Shown: piece by piece, positions 46,108-56,342 of the stretch
Position numbering within the stretch: position 1 is the first letter of the stretch
Layout of the letters: each line of letters starts with the position of its first letter
DNA from: Anthoceros angustus
Lineage: Eukaryota; Streptophyta; Anthocerotopsida; Anthocerotales; Anthocerotaceae
DNA: 64,000 nucleotides
Direction: 5' to 3'
Assembly: GCA_010909165.1 (NCBI GenBank)
Contig: MU008169.1
Coordinates: 930,001-994,000 of the forward strand
The notes under the pieces: generated by a model
Told to the model about the DNA's origin: nothing
Seen by the model: only the letters and a program-made list of their open reading frames with translations
Database searches by the model: none
Translations under genes and position numbers: made by a program

Positions 46108-48723
46108 ATGGCAGCAGTGAGGAGACCATTTCACGCTACGACCAATCATACCATTCTTTTGGGCCCGGTGCCATCAAATCTGAAAGGCACGGAAAGCCAA
46201 GATTATTACTGCTGGCTGAGGAATGCGTCAGAGGGAGGGTTTCCCAATGGCCTCACCTCGCAGGGAACGCTTGCTCGGAAAGATCAGGCGCAATTGGTTA
46301 GTTCTGGAGAATTTGGTGGCAGGGAGAACTTGGAATATCAGTATATGAGACCGCGGATACGTGAAGACTTACTGCCGCACGATTTCTCCAGATGGAGAAA
46401 CACGCCTGATGGCTCCGTGTCCCCCAGGACTACAAGCTTCAGCCCGGAACGAGATCATGGGAATTTTCAACAATCTTCTGCTATGCAGTCCTCTGTCACC
46501 AAGTCTCCAGAGAGAATGCGTTCTCCGAGTGCTTCTGTAGGATCCTCACCTTTGAGAAGTAGGTTTGCAGACGTTCTGAAGAAATTCCACCCTTCAAACG
46601 GCCCAGTCGCTGAGCAAAGCGGGACCAACCAGGCTTCGGGGCAGATTACCGCGGCTTCTGACAGATTACGAGGCCAAGCGCTGTCAGCAGAGCCCTTCTC
46701 TGGAGGCGCATCGAGCGTGGGCGAGACTGTGGATAGTGTGGAGGAGGACATTGATTCGTTAGAACCTGAAGAGGAAAGGGAAGAACAAGAAGAGACTCCT
46801 TCAATGGCAGCAGTCAGGGGTCGTGGCAGTGGCGTCGTAGACCAGACGCTGTATCAGAACCTTGTGGAGATGATCCCTTTGATGGAAACCTTCATGGTTG
46901 GTGACAGTTCAGAAGAGTGATACTGCTGTAGGCTTGTTTAGTCTTTTGTCTGCCGATGCTATGTCCTTCCTCATTTTGAAGTACAGTATGACTTGCGTGC
47001 CTCATTTCTGTCATAACCTCTCCATCCTGATAGGTGGCCTGTTTCCCCAGGCTTATCGACATAGTTTTGTTCAGAGTCTGTGTTGCTACTGAGTATCTTA
47101 GGGTCCAATGCCATGACATATTTGAAAATGCAGGACCAACAAGGTGGCCGCAGCTCCTTCTTGCATCGTGCATCGTTAGTATATACTCCGGCACCATCTC
47201 GCGATCCACAACCTCGGAAGGTTAGTCACAATGTGGTTGCCCCGAATGTCAGCTTCTGCAACGTCATTCTGATGCTCTGGGCCCAAAGATGTCTTGAACA
47301 AAGAAAATATCCAGTTGGGTAGACTAGTAGCTTACTGAAGTGGATTTCCTGATGTGCAGCAGGCTGTAGAAAGCCCCACGAAAATCAAAAGGCCATATCC
47401 CCTAAGGCGTGCTTCTCTCATCAGCAAGCATGTAGATCCTAAAGATGGCAGTCCAAGGTGGGAAGAGAGCGAGAATATTCTTCGTCGTGTGGAGGGTGAT
47501 GGATTGGAAGAAATGCAAACAGGCTACGGGAATGCTTACCAGTTCCCCGGCGATTTTGGAGATAGGTCGGAAGTATTTTTTCTGCAGAGCCAGATAGATG
47601 ATTTGAGAAGGCAGCTGCTGGAGAAGGATAATCTCCTCCAATTTGCTCAGCAAGCTCAGCATCAAGCACAGCAAGCAATGCAGGATGCTGCTACTCAAGC
47701 TGATATGAACAGGCTACAGTCCACAATTGACGGGTTACAGCAGGAGTTGTGGGAAAAGGACCGGGTTGCCCAGTCTGCCCAGTCTCATCTTGCAAATAAG
47801 CAGGTTATTGGCTATCCGTCCCATGTTTGTTTGTTTCCTGTTATTTCTTGTATCCAGCGTTGCTGTATTTTACGTTTGTGTTCCATATGACCCTTTTGTA
47901 TACATCGTGTCTGTCTTCGGTTTATATGCGTGTTCAGAAGGCAATTGTTGTCGGTCATCATGCCTGTTCCGAAGATTACGGCTCTGGTCATGACGCAAAT
48001 CGGCTTCGTGCGGTTTCTCACATCCCATGGCTTATCTGTGTGTGGCTTCTCTTCATGTAACACAGGATCAGGTTGCTGAGATGCAGCGCCTGCTTGCGCG
48101 ACTCGAGGCCAAACACCACTCACAAAATGACCAGGCAGCAAAGCGTGAGGAGGAACTGAATGCACTTCGGTGCCAGGTCGCCGCCTTACGCTTCCAGCTT
48201 GAAGCTGCTTACCAACATGAATCCCAGAGATTAGAGTCATTTGGCTTGGCAGACAACGCCACGAGTGAGGAGCGTTCGGACACTCAGTCGTTGGCAGTAT
48301 CCTCATCTGATGCTTCTTCCTCTGAACAGGTGAACCAATTCACCGAATATTGTATAGAGGGAATTGTTTATCTGAAGCTGTTCGAAGGGAGTCTTGATTG
48401 TTGACAAATCCATTGTGTGGGTGCAGGATCTGGGCCAAGCTCGCGATCAACATGGTTCAGCCTCCACGTCCGGAGCCACCTCGGCCACTTCACACAGTGA
48501 CGGATCAGTCGTCCTCAGACAAGAGTATGAGAAGATGGAAGTTGCACGAAAACAGTATCTGGCTGCTATCATTGCCGCAAGGGAAAACCCCAGCGACGAA
48601 GCATTTGCGCTCGTAGCAGAGCTTCGCTTGCAGTTGCAAGCTTTCTTGACACGGCCGTCGTTCTCCTGTGTAGCCGGTACTCAAGACGCAACATTGGGTG
48701 CACTTTGGCCGGCAGCTGCCTAA
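46108..48723 (+). CDS. MBP2C: MBP2C-like microtubule-associated coiled-coil protein, 597 aa
   Basis: Four exons: 46108-46896, 47360-47803, 48066-48329 and 48427-48723, all phase 0. MBP2C is a plant-specific microtubule-binding protein. It binds KNOX proteins and tobamovirus movement protein and limits cell-to-cell movement through plasmodesmata. The diagnostic block VDQTLYQNLVEMIPLMETFM at the end of exon 1 matches the family's LVEMVPLIE segment. It is followed by a basic PYPLRRASLISKHV motif, then a coiled coil (SQIDDLRRQLLEKDNLLQFA and MQRLLARLEAKHH). The C-terminal YEKMEVARKQYLAAIIAARE with an LRLQLQAFL tail also fits. The N-terminal 240 residues are longer and Ser-rich compared with flowering-plant members. 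The first donor (ATG|GTTGGT) is weak, and readthrough would stop four codons later. Confidence 0.8.
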
Positions 48724-49176
48724 GGGAAGGGACAAAGGACTTTCATATGACTGAGCATCCACCGCCCTTTGTCTGGTTACTTTTTGAGTAGTTCTTCACA
48801 GGTTCCTCCCTTTAAAGGAAAGAGCTGAAGCTTTGTACTGCTTGTGCCAGAAGCATGCCTGTCGGCAAGCTGGCAGGGGGCGTGAGAAGCTCTTTCATCT
48901 CTTCCGAGGTTGCTAGCAGGTAGTGGCGTCTTGGACTTTGTGTATATACATACACGTGAACCGTTTTTCTTGGCCGTGTGCTTCCACCTTTCTCGTTGTT
49001 GTACTCTAGAGAAACATCCTCGTTTAACACACATGGAACTGTACTCAACAAATAAGCTCGTTGTATTGCCAATACAAGGCGCGTTCACCAGATTTACTCT
49101 TAGTACCGTCCTTCCCAACAGCTTAGTCCGATGAAATGACTTCCAGGGAATGGGAGGCTATTACCAGCTTCGGCAA

Positions 49177-50559
49177 CTAGACTTGCTCAGGAACGGGTTC
49201 CAAGCTGTCAAAGTCTTTCTCCCCTTGAGCTCTCCGCATGTCAAACCATTGAATGATTTTTTTGCGAGGAACATGAGTAAGCTGCACCATGTTGTCTATC
49301 ATCGCATTCTGCAGTCCACACAGAAGAATTTAGTGCGGCAGAAGACGAGGACCAACGCATCGAGCAATAAACGACACTCAGAATGGAACTATGTGCTCAC
49401 ACTTGGGTGCTTTGAGCGCTGGTATACACGCTCAAAAGTTGCGATCTGCTCCTTACGTAGCCTCTTGTTGTTGTACCAGTCCCGGGGAGTTGTAAAATAA
49501 GGAAGCTGAGCAGCAGGTTTTGCTGCTTTCCTTCGCTGTGTGGTTGTAGGGTTCGACTTGCTCCTGGATGGTGCCGAAGGAAGGTTATTCCCCGAATTCC
49601 TCCTCTCTCTCGAGCTCTCCTCTTTCTCATCCTCTTCCGCCTCCATTGCCAGCTCTGCCAGGAGCTCAGGACTCGGATTTTTCAGAAATGCGAGAACGTC
49701 CATCCTGTCCAGTCCAGTGTCCCCTGCCAGAGCCTTGACCTGGAGATGGAACACAAACATGCTTCCAGAGTTAAGAACGTTGATGTGACGCATCCTAGCA
49801 CATAAGAAAACATCGTGAATGTGAGAGACATTCTAGAGAAACTTGTTCCAGATGATACATAACGTACATTAACATGCCTTCTCCCAAGCTCCGCAGCTGC
49901 AGCAAGCTTCTTCAATTGCCACCTCTCAAGATTCACTACCCTTGGTTCCTGGGCTTCCTGTAACATGGCTGCAATGTCGTCCTTGTCACCACCACCATCC
50001 TCATCATCCTCATCACTACTCTCTTCTTTTTCCTCTGCTACTCTGCCCACGGTTGGTTGAACACGACCCTCATCCCCTGCAGCAGCCTGATCGGATAACG
50101 TCGCAGACGCTACCCCACTTTTCTTCCTCTTACCCCCCTTTCCATCGCTGCCTTGGTCCTGGGGCACCACACCAAAGTCCAACCTATCATCCAGATCCGT
50201 GATATCAGAAAGCGCTTCTCCCAGCTCTCTCTCCAACTCCTCCAGCTCTTCAGGAGTAAGCTCCTCATCCGCATCCGCATCGATGTCGACATCATCCTCC
50301 AAGTCCTTCTCCAACTGCTGAAAAAGAGCCTCCAGAGCAGCCTCGGCAGCTGCATTCTCCTCCTCAGATATCTTCTTGGGCTGGAAAGCAAAACGAAGGG
50401 CCCTCGGAAATCAACAACCAACCCAACGACACACATCACCAACCCAACCCAACCCAACCCAACTACACACATTACCAAAGCCCAACACAAACATAGAACA
50501 ACCTTCCCCTTGCCGGCTGCAAAGCCTTGCTTCTTCCCGGCCGTGAGCCCCGGGGACAT
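49177..50559 (-). CDS. OCP3: OCP3-like homeodomain protein, 346 aa
   Basis: Four minus-strand exons: 50503-50559, 49868-50380, 49401-49739 and 49177-49308, phase 0. In Arabidopsis OCP3 is a regulator of pathogen and drought responses with a C-terminal homeodomain. The match is seen in an acidic N-terminal coil (LTPEELEELERELGEAL). RWQLKKLAAAAELGRRHVN then continues KALAGDTGLDRMDVLAFLKN and SPELLAEL. The homeodomain-like end is TPRDWYNNKRLRKEQIATFE, RVYQRSKHPS joined to NAMIDNMVQLTHVPRKK, and IIQWFDMRRAQGEKDFD. An in-frame TAG lies three codons upstream of the start ATG. The length is near the Arabidopsis protein. The 3' end is convergent with the MBP2C-like gene. Confidence 0.9.
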
Positions 50560-50745
50560 GGCCCTCTATCCCCTCCAGCCCCGCCTCTGGACCTGCCCTG
50601 CTGCCCTGCAGCCGCCCGGCACATCCCCACGCCCGCAAAGCAAGCCGGCAGGGCAAGCCTCTCTGCTGGGCTCTTCAGGCTCAACCTCTGCATCAACTCG
50701 GACGCAGCACACGGCGGTTGCCCGCCGCACCCACCTCGCACCGCC
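50560..50745. promoter_or_regulatory. 186-bp divergent intergenic region (OCP3-like / MPO1-like)
   Basis: The start codons of the two genes are only 186 bp apart on opposite strands, so both leaders and any promoter must fit here or overlap. If the MPO1-like protein starts at the inner Met (50962), the shared region grows to 402 bp. Confidence 0.55.
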
Positions 50746-51821
50746 ATGATTGCGACAGCACAGCTACACCAGCGTGCGGCAGCAGCCTGCACTGCTATTG
50801 CCGCCAGTGGGTTGTTAAAATCCCAGAACCCCGGCTCCCCAACTGTGAAGATTTCGCCCACAAGTAAGTCGTTGCAGCTGCTGGGTTGCAAGCCTCTGCT
50901 CCCGCAAGCTTTCGTGGTCCGTGCCTGCCGCCCAGATTCAGCAGGAAGGCGAGCAAGCGTGATGGCGGGCTTGTTAGATCTCGAGACACAATTCGCCTTC
51001 TACGGGGCTTACCATAGCAATCCCATCAACGTGCTCATTCACGTGCTGTTTGTGTGGCCGATTTTCCTCACCTCCCTCGTCTTGTTGGCCTTCACCCAGG
51101 CCCTTGCTCCCCTGCCATTCCCACCTGCTTCCTTCCCCGGTCAGCAATTCATGGTGCTCAACTGGAGCTTTGTTGTGGCTGCCATATATGCTCTCTATTA
51201 TGTGGCTCTGGATAAGAAGGCAGGCTCCTTCGCTGCTGCCGTGTGCATGGTCTGCTGGGTATCAAGCAATGCAATTGCCCAAATTTTGAGCTTTGATCTG
51301 GGCTGGAAGGTACTAGCGGTTTCATTCCGAGTGGCTCACCTGCCCGTGCCCCTGCACATCCCTTTTCCCTTTCTCACATTTGGTCTTGTTGTTGCAGGTG
51401 GTTCTGGTGTCACAACTGGTGTGCTGGGGATCCCAATTTGTAGGTCACGGGGTGTTTGAGGTATGCTACTGATGCTTCCATCTCTTACCAAGGCTCTTGT
51501 ACGGCTTTCTTCAATTATTGAGTCTGGCTTCTGTGTCGTCCTCACAGGGCCGTGCACCTGCTCTGCTGGACAACCTCGCTCAAGCTCTTCTCATGGCACC
51601 ATTCTTCGTGCTCCTTGAGGTAGGTGCTGCATATGTTCACTTCCTTTGTCATGACAGGAGTTCACAATTGTGTTGTGAAGCTTGTTGTCCGAATTGCATT
51701 TTGTTGTTGGCAGATCTTGCAGTCGCTCTTTGGCTATGAGCCATATCCCGGATTCCACAAAAGAGTCTCTGCAAGGGTCAGCAGTAACATAGCTAAGTTC
51801 AGAGCTAAGAAACGATCGTAA
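50746..51821 (+). CDS. MPO1/DUF962-like membrane dioxygenase, 268 aa (or 196 aa)
   Basis: Four exons: 50746-51309, 51398-51460, 51548-51619 and 51714-51821, phase 0. The family (yeast Mpo1/YGL010w, DUF962) degrades 2-hydroxy fatty acids in the phytosphingosine pathway at the ER, using Fe and histidines. The conserved start is GLLDLETQFAFYGAYHSNPI with HSNP, then several membrane helices (NVLIHVLFVWPIFLTSLVLL and VVAAIYALYYVAL). VGHGVFEGRAPALLDNLAQA, carrying the second conserved histidine, spans the exon 2/3 join. The end is GYEPYPGFHKRV. The family core begins at Met 50962. The upstream 72 residues are in frame, Ala/Ser/Arg-rich and resemble an organelle-targeting peptide. Confidence 0.9.
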
Positions 51822-52827
51822 AGCTCTTTTTCGGAGGTGAGGAGATGTGACCATAAATATACCATGGCGCATCAGAGTACACGATGGAGACACGATCGAG
51901 AGTGTTAGAGACGACAGAATGTTGTCTCCACAGTTTCCTACAGTGCTGCACAACCGTCTTCCGCAGAGGCGAGCTTCCAGGACAGGGCAACCGGGATGAC
52001 AAATGTGTAAGAGGGAAGTAGCGCTCCTTTACGCAAGGCAATGTCTGGAGTCCCTACTAGGTGGACTGTTCTCTCTTCAATTTGTACATACCGATTCTGT
52101 TATCTTATTTGTATTTTATATTTAAGATAAATATCGACGAGGAGTCGGTTTCCTCTATTTTATTGTACTTTATGTACCTCTATCTTACTTTATTATATTG
52201 TAATTTCATTTTATTCCACTGCATTTTGCAATGACATTTTGCAATGACAGTGTGTATAGTGTTAAGCATCGTCGATAAACGAAGACAAACTAGAAATTTT
52301 TAAAAGTCCACTAAGAACGTTGTCATCGGATTGAAAATAGGCTTGGACAACGGACAATATTTGCACTTGCACAACGATCACTGGGTTTTGTTGCTGCAAC
52401 GGGCAACGGTTTTGGATAAGATGAGCACTAACTAAGACTGGGAATCGTGCTGTTCTGTCTTACGGCCTTGTATTTAGACCAGTAAAACAGTACTTAGTTG
52501 TACATCACTAGGACTTGACCGGGGTGCCATGCCTAAGTAGTCGTCGTGGCCCGTTCTTATCCCGTTCTCCCATTACTTCTTGCCTACTCTATAGTTTTCT
52601 ATTATTCTAAATACCCTTTTAATCTATTATTGCTGCACGTGTTACAGCTACTCCCGGGGGGAAGAGACTTCACCTTCGAAGACAATTCGAAGTTGGTGTG
52701 TGTAGGCGTAGACTCGTAGAAGCTCTTTGGGAGTGCGTGAGGTTAGCCAAAGTTTTTTTTTTTTTTGCAGTGGTTGGTAGTGTTTATGGAGAAATTCCAT
52801 GGCTGCTTGGACTGGCCTCTAATGGAG
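51822..52827. other. Intergenic, AT-rich, no gene seen
   Basis: Includes the 3' end of the MPO1-like gene and a T-run at about 52756. No coding potential is recognised. Confidence 0.5.
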
Positions 52828-53420
52828 CTAGGTAGCTAATAAGGATTTAGGGTGGTGAGCATACGTAGCAAGGAAGAGTGTGACTCCTGTGGTGGCATTA
52901 CGGCTATTATTGATTGCAAATTCTATTACATCAAGAAACGTGTCCCAATTTTTAGGTTGGTGGATGGTATGAATTCTAACAAAGGTCTCTCTAATTCGAA
53001 TAGCATTTTCTACTAGGCCATCTGTCAAAGGATGGAAGGCTGTGGAAAAGGCTAGCTGTGTTCCTAGGGCTTGATGAATCCCCTACCAAATCCTACTGAG
53101 GAATCTAGGGTCCTCATATGATATGATTTTTTCAGGTTGCCCATGGTATCTATATACATAATGCAAACACAATTTTGCAGCTTGTTCCGCATAATAGTAC
53201 AATCAGTTGGTGCTAAATGCAGCAACTTAGTTAGCCTATCAGTGAATACCAACAATGCATTGTGTTCCCTGATTGTGGTACGTAGCCCTATGACCAAATC
53301 AAGATCTATTTGCTCCCATGGTCTTAATGGGATATCTAGTGGCTGCTATAACCCTACTTGCTTCTTTGTGCTGAATTTCACCCTTTGGCATACATCACAC
53401 TTCACAAGTGGTAGCAACTA
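52828..53420 (-). mobile_element. Ty3/gypsy integrase fragment (degenerate)
   Basis: Minus-strand pieces in order: CDVCQRVKFSTKKQVGL (zinc-binding end), LVIGLRTTIREHNALLVFTD then RLTKLLHLAPTD (first catalytic Asp region), GQPEKII-like, and LTDGLVENAIRIRETFVR with FAINNSRNATTG. These follow chromovirus-type integrase order. Multiple frameshifts and no other retroelement domain make it a dead fragment. Confidence 0.75.
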
Positions 53421-53515
53421 CAAAGGACTTTGAAATTCTGGAGGCAACTGCTATGGATGACAAGGGTAGGCCTACTTGTTCAGCTCTACGAGCACGAAGA
53501 GGAAAGAAGAGATTG

Positions 53516-53649
53516 CTCATCCCCTTGTCATATGGCTCATTTTGTGTCATCAATTTTGTCTTCGTCATCAATTTTGAGTCTGAGTTGCTTTTGTCAGGAT
53601 GGAAGACAAAATTGATGACACAAAATGAGCCATATGACAAGGGGATGAG
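53516..53649. repeat. Foldback repeat with 48-bp perfect arms
   Basis: Arm 53516-53563 is the exact reverse complement of 53602-53649, separated by a 38-bp loop. The left arm begins CTCATCCCCTTGTCATATGG. The loop repeats GTCATCAATTTTG from the arm. It may be a local inverted duplication of gypsy sequence or a small foldback element. Confidence 0.92.
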
Positions 53650-54428
53650 ATAATATGACTTTGAGAAGGGCGACTGGGTGCTACGATTGAACATTCAAGA
53701 GACTGCCTTCCTAGCCCATTGTCTCGGCCATCAGGCCATCACCTAGCGCTGGAGCCAATAGTCGATCGTGTCAGTACATTTTCTATGTGGAGAAGCAGCT
53801 GATGCAGGAGACGCCTTGCTCATCACTGTGCAAAACTCATGAAGCAAGCCATGTTGTTGTGAACGGTTGTGCCTTGCACTTGCTGTACTGATCGTCGTTT
53901 AACCTCTGGATGCGTATGCACATGTCAAGATAGTGGATCGATACAATATACATGCCCATCACAACATACTTGCTTGTCTTTATTTGCCGTAGCACTCTGT
54001 AGCAGCGTGTATGCTGCATGTAGGAGCTTGTGTATACTGATCTCATGTGTATGTGAGTGAGAGAGAGAGACCCCGTTAGTTGTGAGCAACTTAACATGAT
54101 CCTGATTTGGGTAGTGTTGAGCATCGTCAATTGAAGGCCCATGGGGAAATTATCGAAAATAAAAAATATTTCAATTAGGTTGCCGAACCTGAACCTAGTT
54201 TACTAACATTGCTGTGTTTAGCCGTCATGTTTTTAGGCCCGGGAGGTACCACATTCTCAGACTGTGCACCGTGCAGGACCGAACTTCAAAGCCTCCCCTG
54301 GGCCCTGATCACGAGATTCCCATTGTCACTTGATGCACGGCAGAACTAGTGCTACATTTGAGGCTGACTCATCCATATATAGCCTACATTGGGTGTGGTC
54401 CGGGCTCACGCCTTCAAGCACTTCCTTG
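53650..54428. other. Intergenic, P5CR upstream region
   Basis: A (GA)n run lies at about 54056-54071. No gene is seen. An open frame reaches from about 54333 into the P5CR start, described with that gene. Confidence 0.45.
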
Positions 54429-55990
54429 ATGAGCTGTTTCCGCTTTGCTGCTTTGTTGATCCCCCGCACCGCATCGTTGCTGCCTGGAAAGCCGCTCCAC
54501 CGACTGTCCCACACCGCTGCTCCTGCCCCGGCACTTGCGCACAACCAGGCGAAGAAGGTGGTGGTGGAGACTCGGCACCACACTCTGCGCATCACCATGG
54601 CGGAGCAGACCACCGTGCCGGCTCGTCTGGGATTCATCGGAGCCGGGATGATGGCGGAGGCCATTGCTCGAGGGCTGGACCGCAGTGGCTTGGTCCCCTC
54701 CCACAGCATGAGCGCCTCCGACGTTAATGCTGCCCGCTGTGATGTCTTCAAGGGCTTCGGAGCCTCCGTCTTCAATTCCAACAGCCAGGTGGGTGTGATC
54801 CACGCTCCCAGAGCTGCTTGCAAATTGCGGTGGTGTTGGGTTGATGTAATTCTTCTGGTTGCCTTTGCTGGTGTTGACAGGTTGCCAGCAACAGCGACGT
54901 CCTCGTTCTTGCAGTGAAGCCTCAGACTGGTGTGTAAGTCACCTTGTTCTTGCTCGGTTCCATCTATGACTGGGCTTCACAGACGGTGATCAGGGAGGGG
55001 AGAGGAGCAGCTGAATCTGAGCTCATGCCTGTGCTTGCAGCTAAACAGGTTCTGTTGGACCTGAAACCAAGTCTCACCGACAAACATCTGTTGATCTCAA
55101 TTGCAGCAGGAGTCACCCTAGCAAACTTGCAGGTACTCCCTCACAAGCACATGCAGCTGAATTCATGCCATGCCTCCTTTCTTCTCACCGCTTGGCTTTC
55201 ATGCAGGAGTGGGCCGGAGAAGCAAGAGTTGTGAGAGTCATGCCCAACACGCCTTGCCTGGTGGGCGCTACAGCAGCAGGTGAATTCCGTTCACCTGCAT
55301 GTCCATATCTGCTCATACCTCAAGCTTGTCCTGATGCCCAGTACTTCATCTGATTTGCCTCGAGATGGCTCCCGTAACAGCACTGAGCGTGGGTAGTAGA
55401 GCCACATTGAAGGATGCGGACTATGTGAAGACGTTGTTCCAGACAATTGGAACCATCCATGTTGTTGATGAAAAGCTTCTGGATGCAGTCACAGGGCTCA
55501 GGTAAGCATGCTTTCAGACCTTCAAGGTAGGATGCGCTCTGATTCGGCCCAGCTGAATCACTTTCTGCTGCTGCTGCGGCAGTGGGAGTGGACCGGCCTT
55601 CGTCTTTCTTGCCATCGAGGCCCTTGCTGATGGTGGGGTAGCTGCCGGACTTCCTCGGGATGTAGCTTTGTCACTTGCAGCACAGACTGTAAGTACCTTT
55701 CTGCGATGCATTTCTAAAGCCAAAGGCTCTGTTGGTCATGCAGTTGGACTTCTTCAGTGGAGTTCACGCAAATGATTGACTCCTCTTACAATTTATTGCA
55801 GGTATATGGATCTGCAAAGATGGTATTAGATACGGGTAAACATCCGGGACAACTAAAGGATCAGGTTGCCTCGCCTGCAGGAACTACAATTGCAGGTATA
55901 CATGCTCTGGAGAAAGCAGGGTTTCGGGCTGCTTTGATGGACGCTGTAGTGGCTGCATCCAAGCGAAGTGAGCAATTTTCAAAAATGTGA
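54429..55990 (+). CDS. P5CR: Pyrroline-5-carboxylate reductase (P5CR)
   Basis: Final step of proline synthesis: P5C plus NAD(P)H gives proline. Seven exons: 54429 (or 54597)-54788, 54881-54929, 55041-55132, 55207-55279, 55342-55501, 55583-55688 and 55802-55990. From the inner Met (54597) the product is 286 residues. It has the Rossmann motif [39 protein letters not shown] and [16 protein letters not shown]. The C-terminal domain has [39 protein letters not shown] and [20 protein letters not shown]. Exon 5's canonical acceptor adds VLHLICLE before MAPVTAL; a non-AG acceptor would remove it. An in-frame upstream Met (54429) gives a Ser/Arg/Ala-rich leader ([20 protein letters not shown]) like a transit peptide. 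Confidence 0.93.
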
Positions 55991-56342
55991 GATCCAACCT
56001 AGAGTAGCGGCACAAAGTGAGTGCTAAAACATTTTTGCACGTCGGCGAAACAGCAGCAGTAAACGCAGCACAACCTCACGGCAGTGGTGAGCAATCTAGC
56101 TAGATAGACACGTCGCAAGACGTTCTGATGCCATTAACCCCTAGACACTCTTCGCTGTTGAGACCCCGCCCACACTATCATGGGGCTGATTTCAATTTTG
56201 TTTGCCAACTGTTGATGCAATAAACATCTGAATTAACTGAAGCTCCATCTCTCATTGCGCCCTGTATAGCATACCTACAAAATTTCGGTGGACTTCTCGA
56301 TCTGTAGATTACATATGAGAACAGAATCCACTGTCGCGGGGA

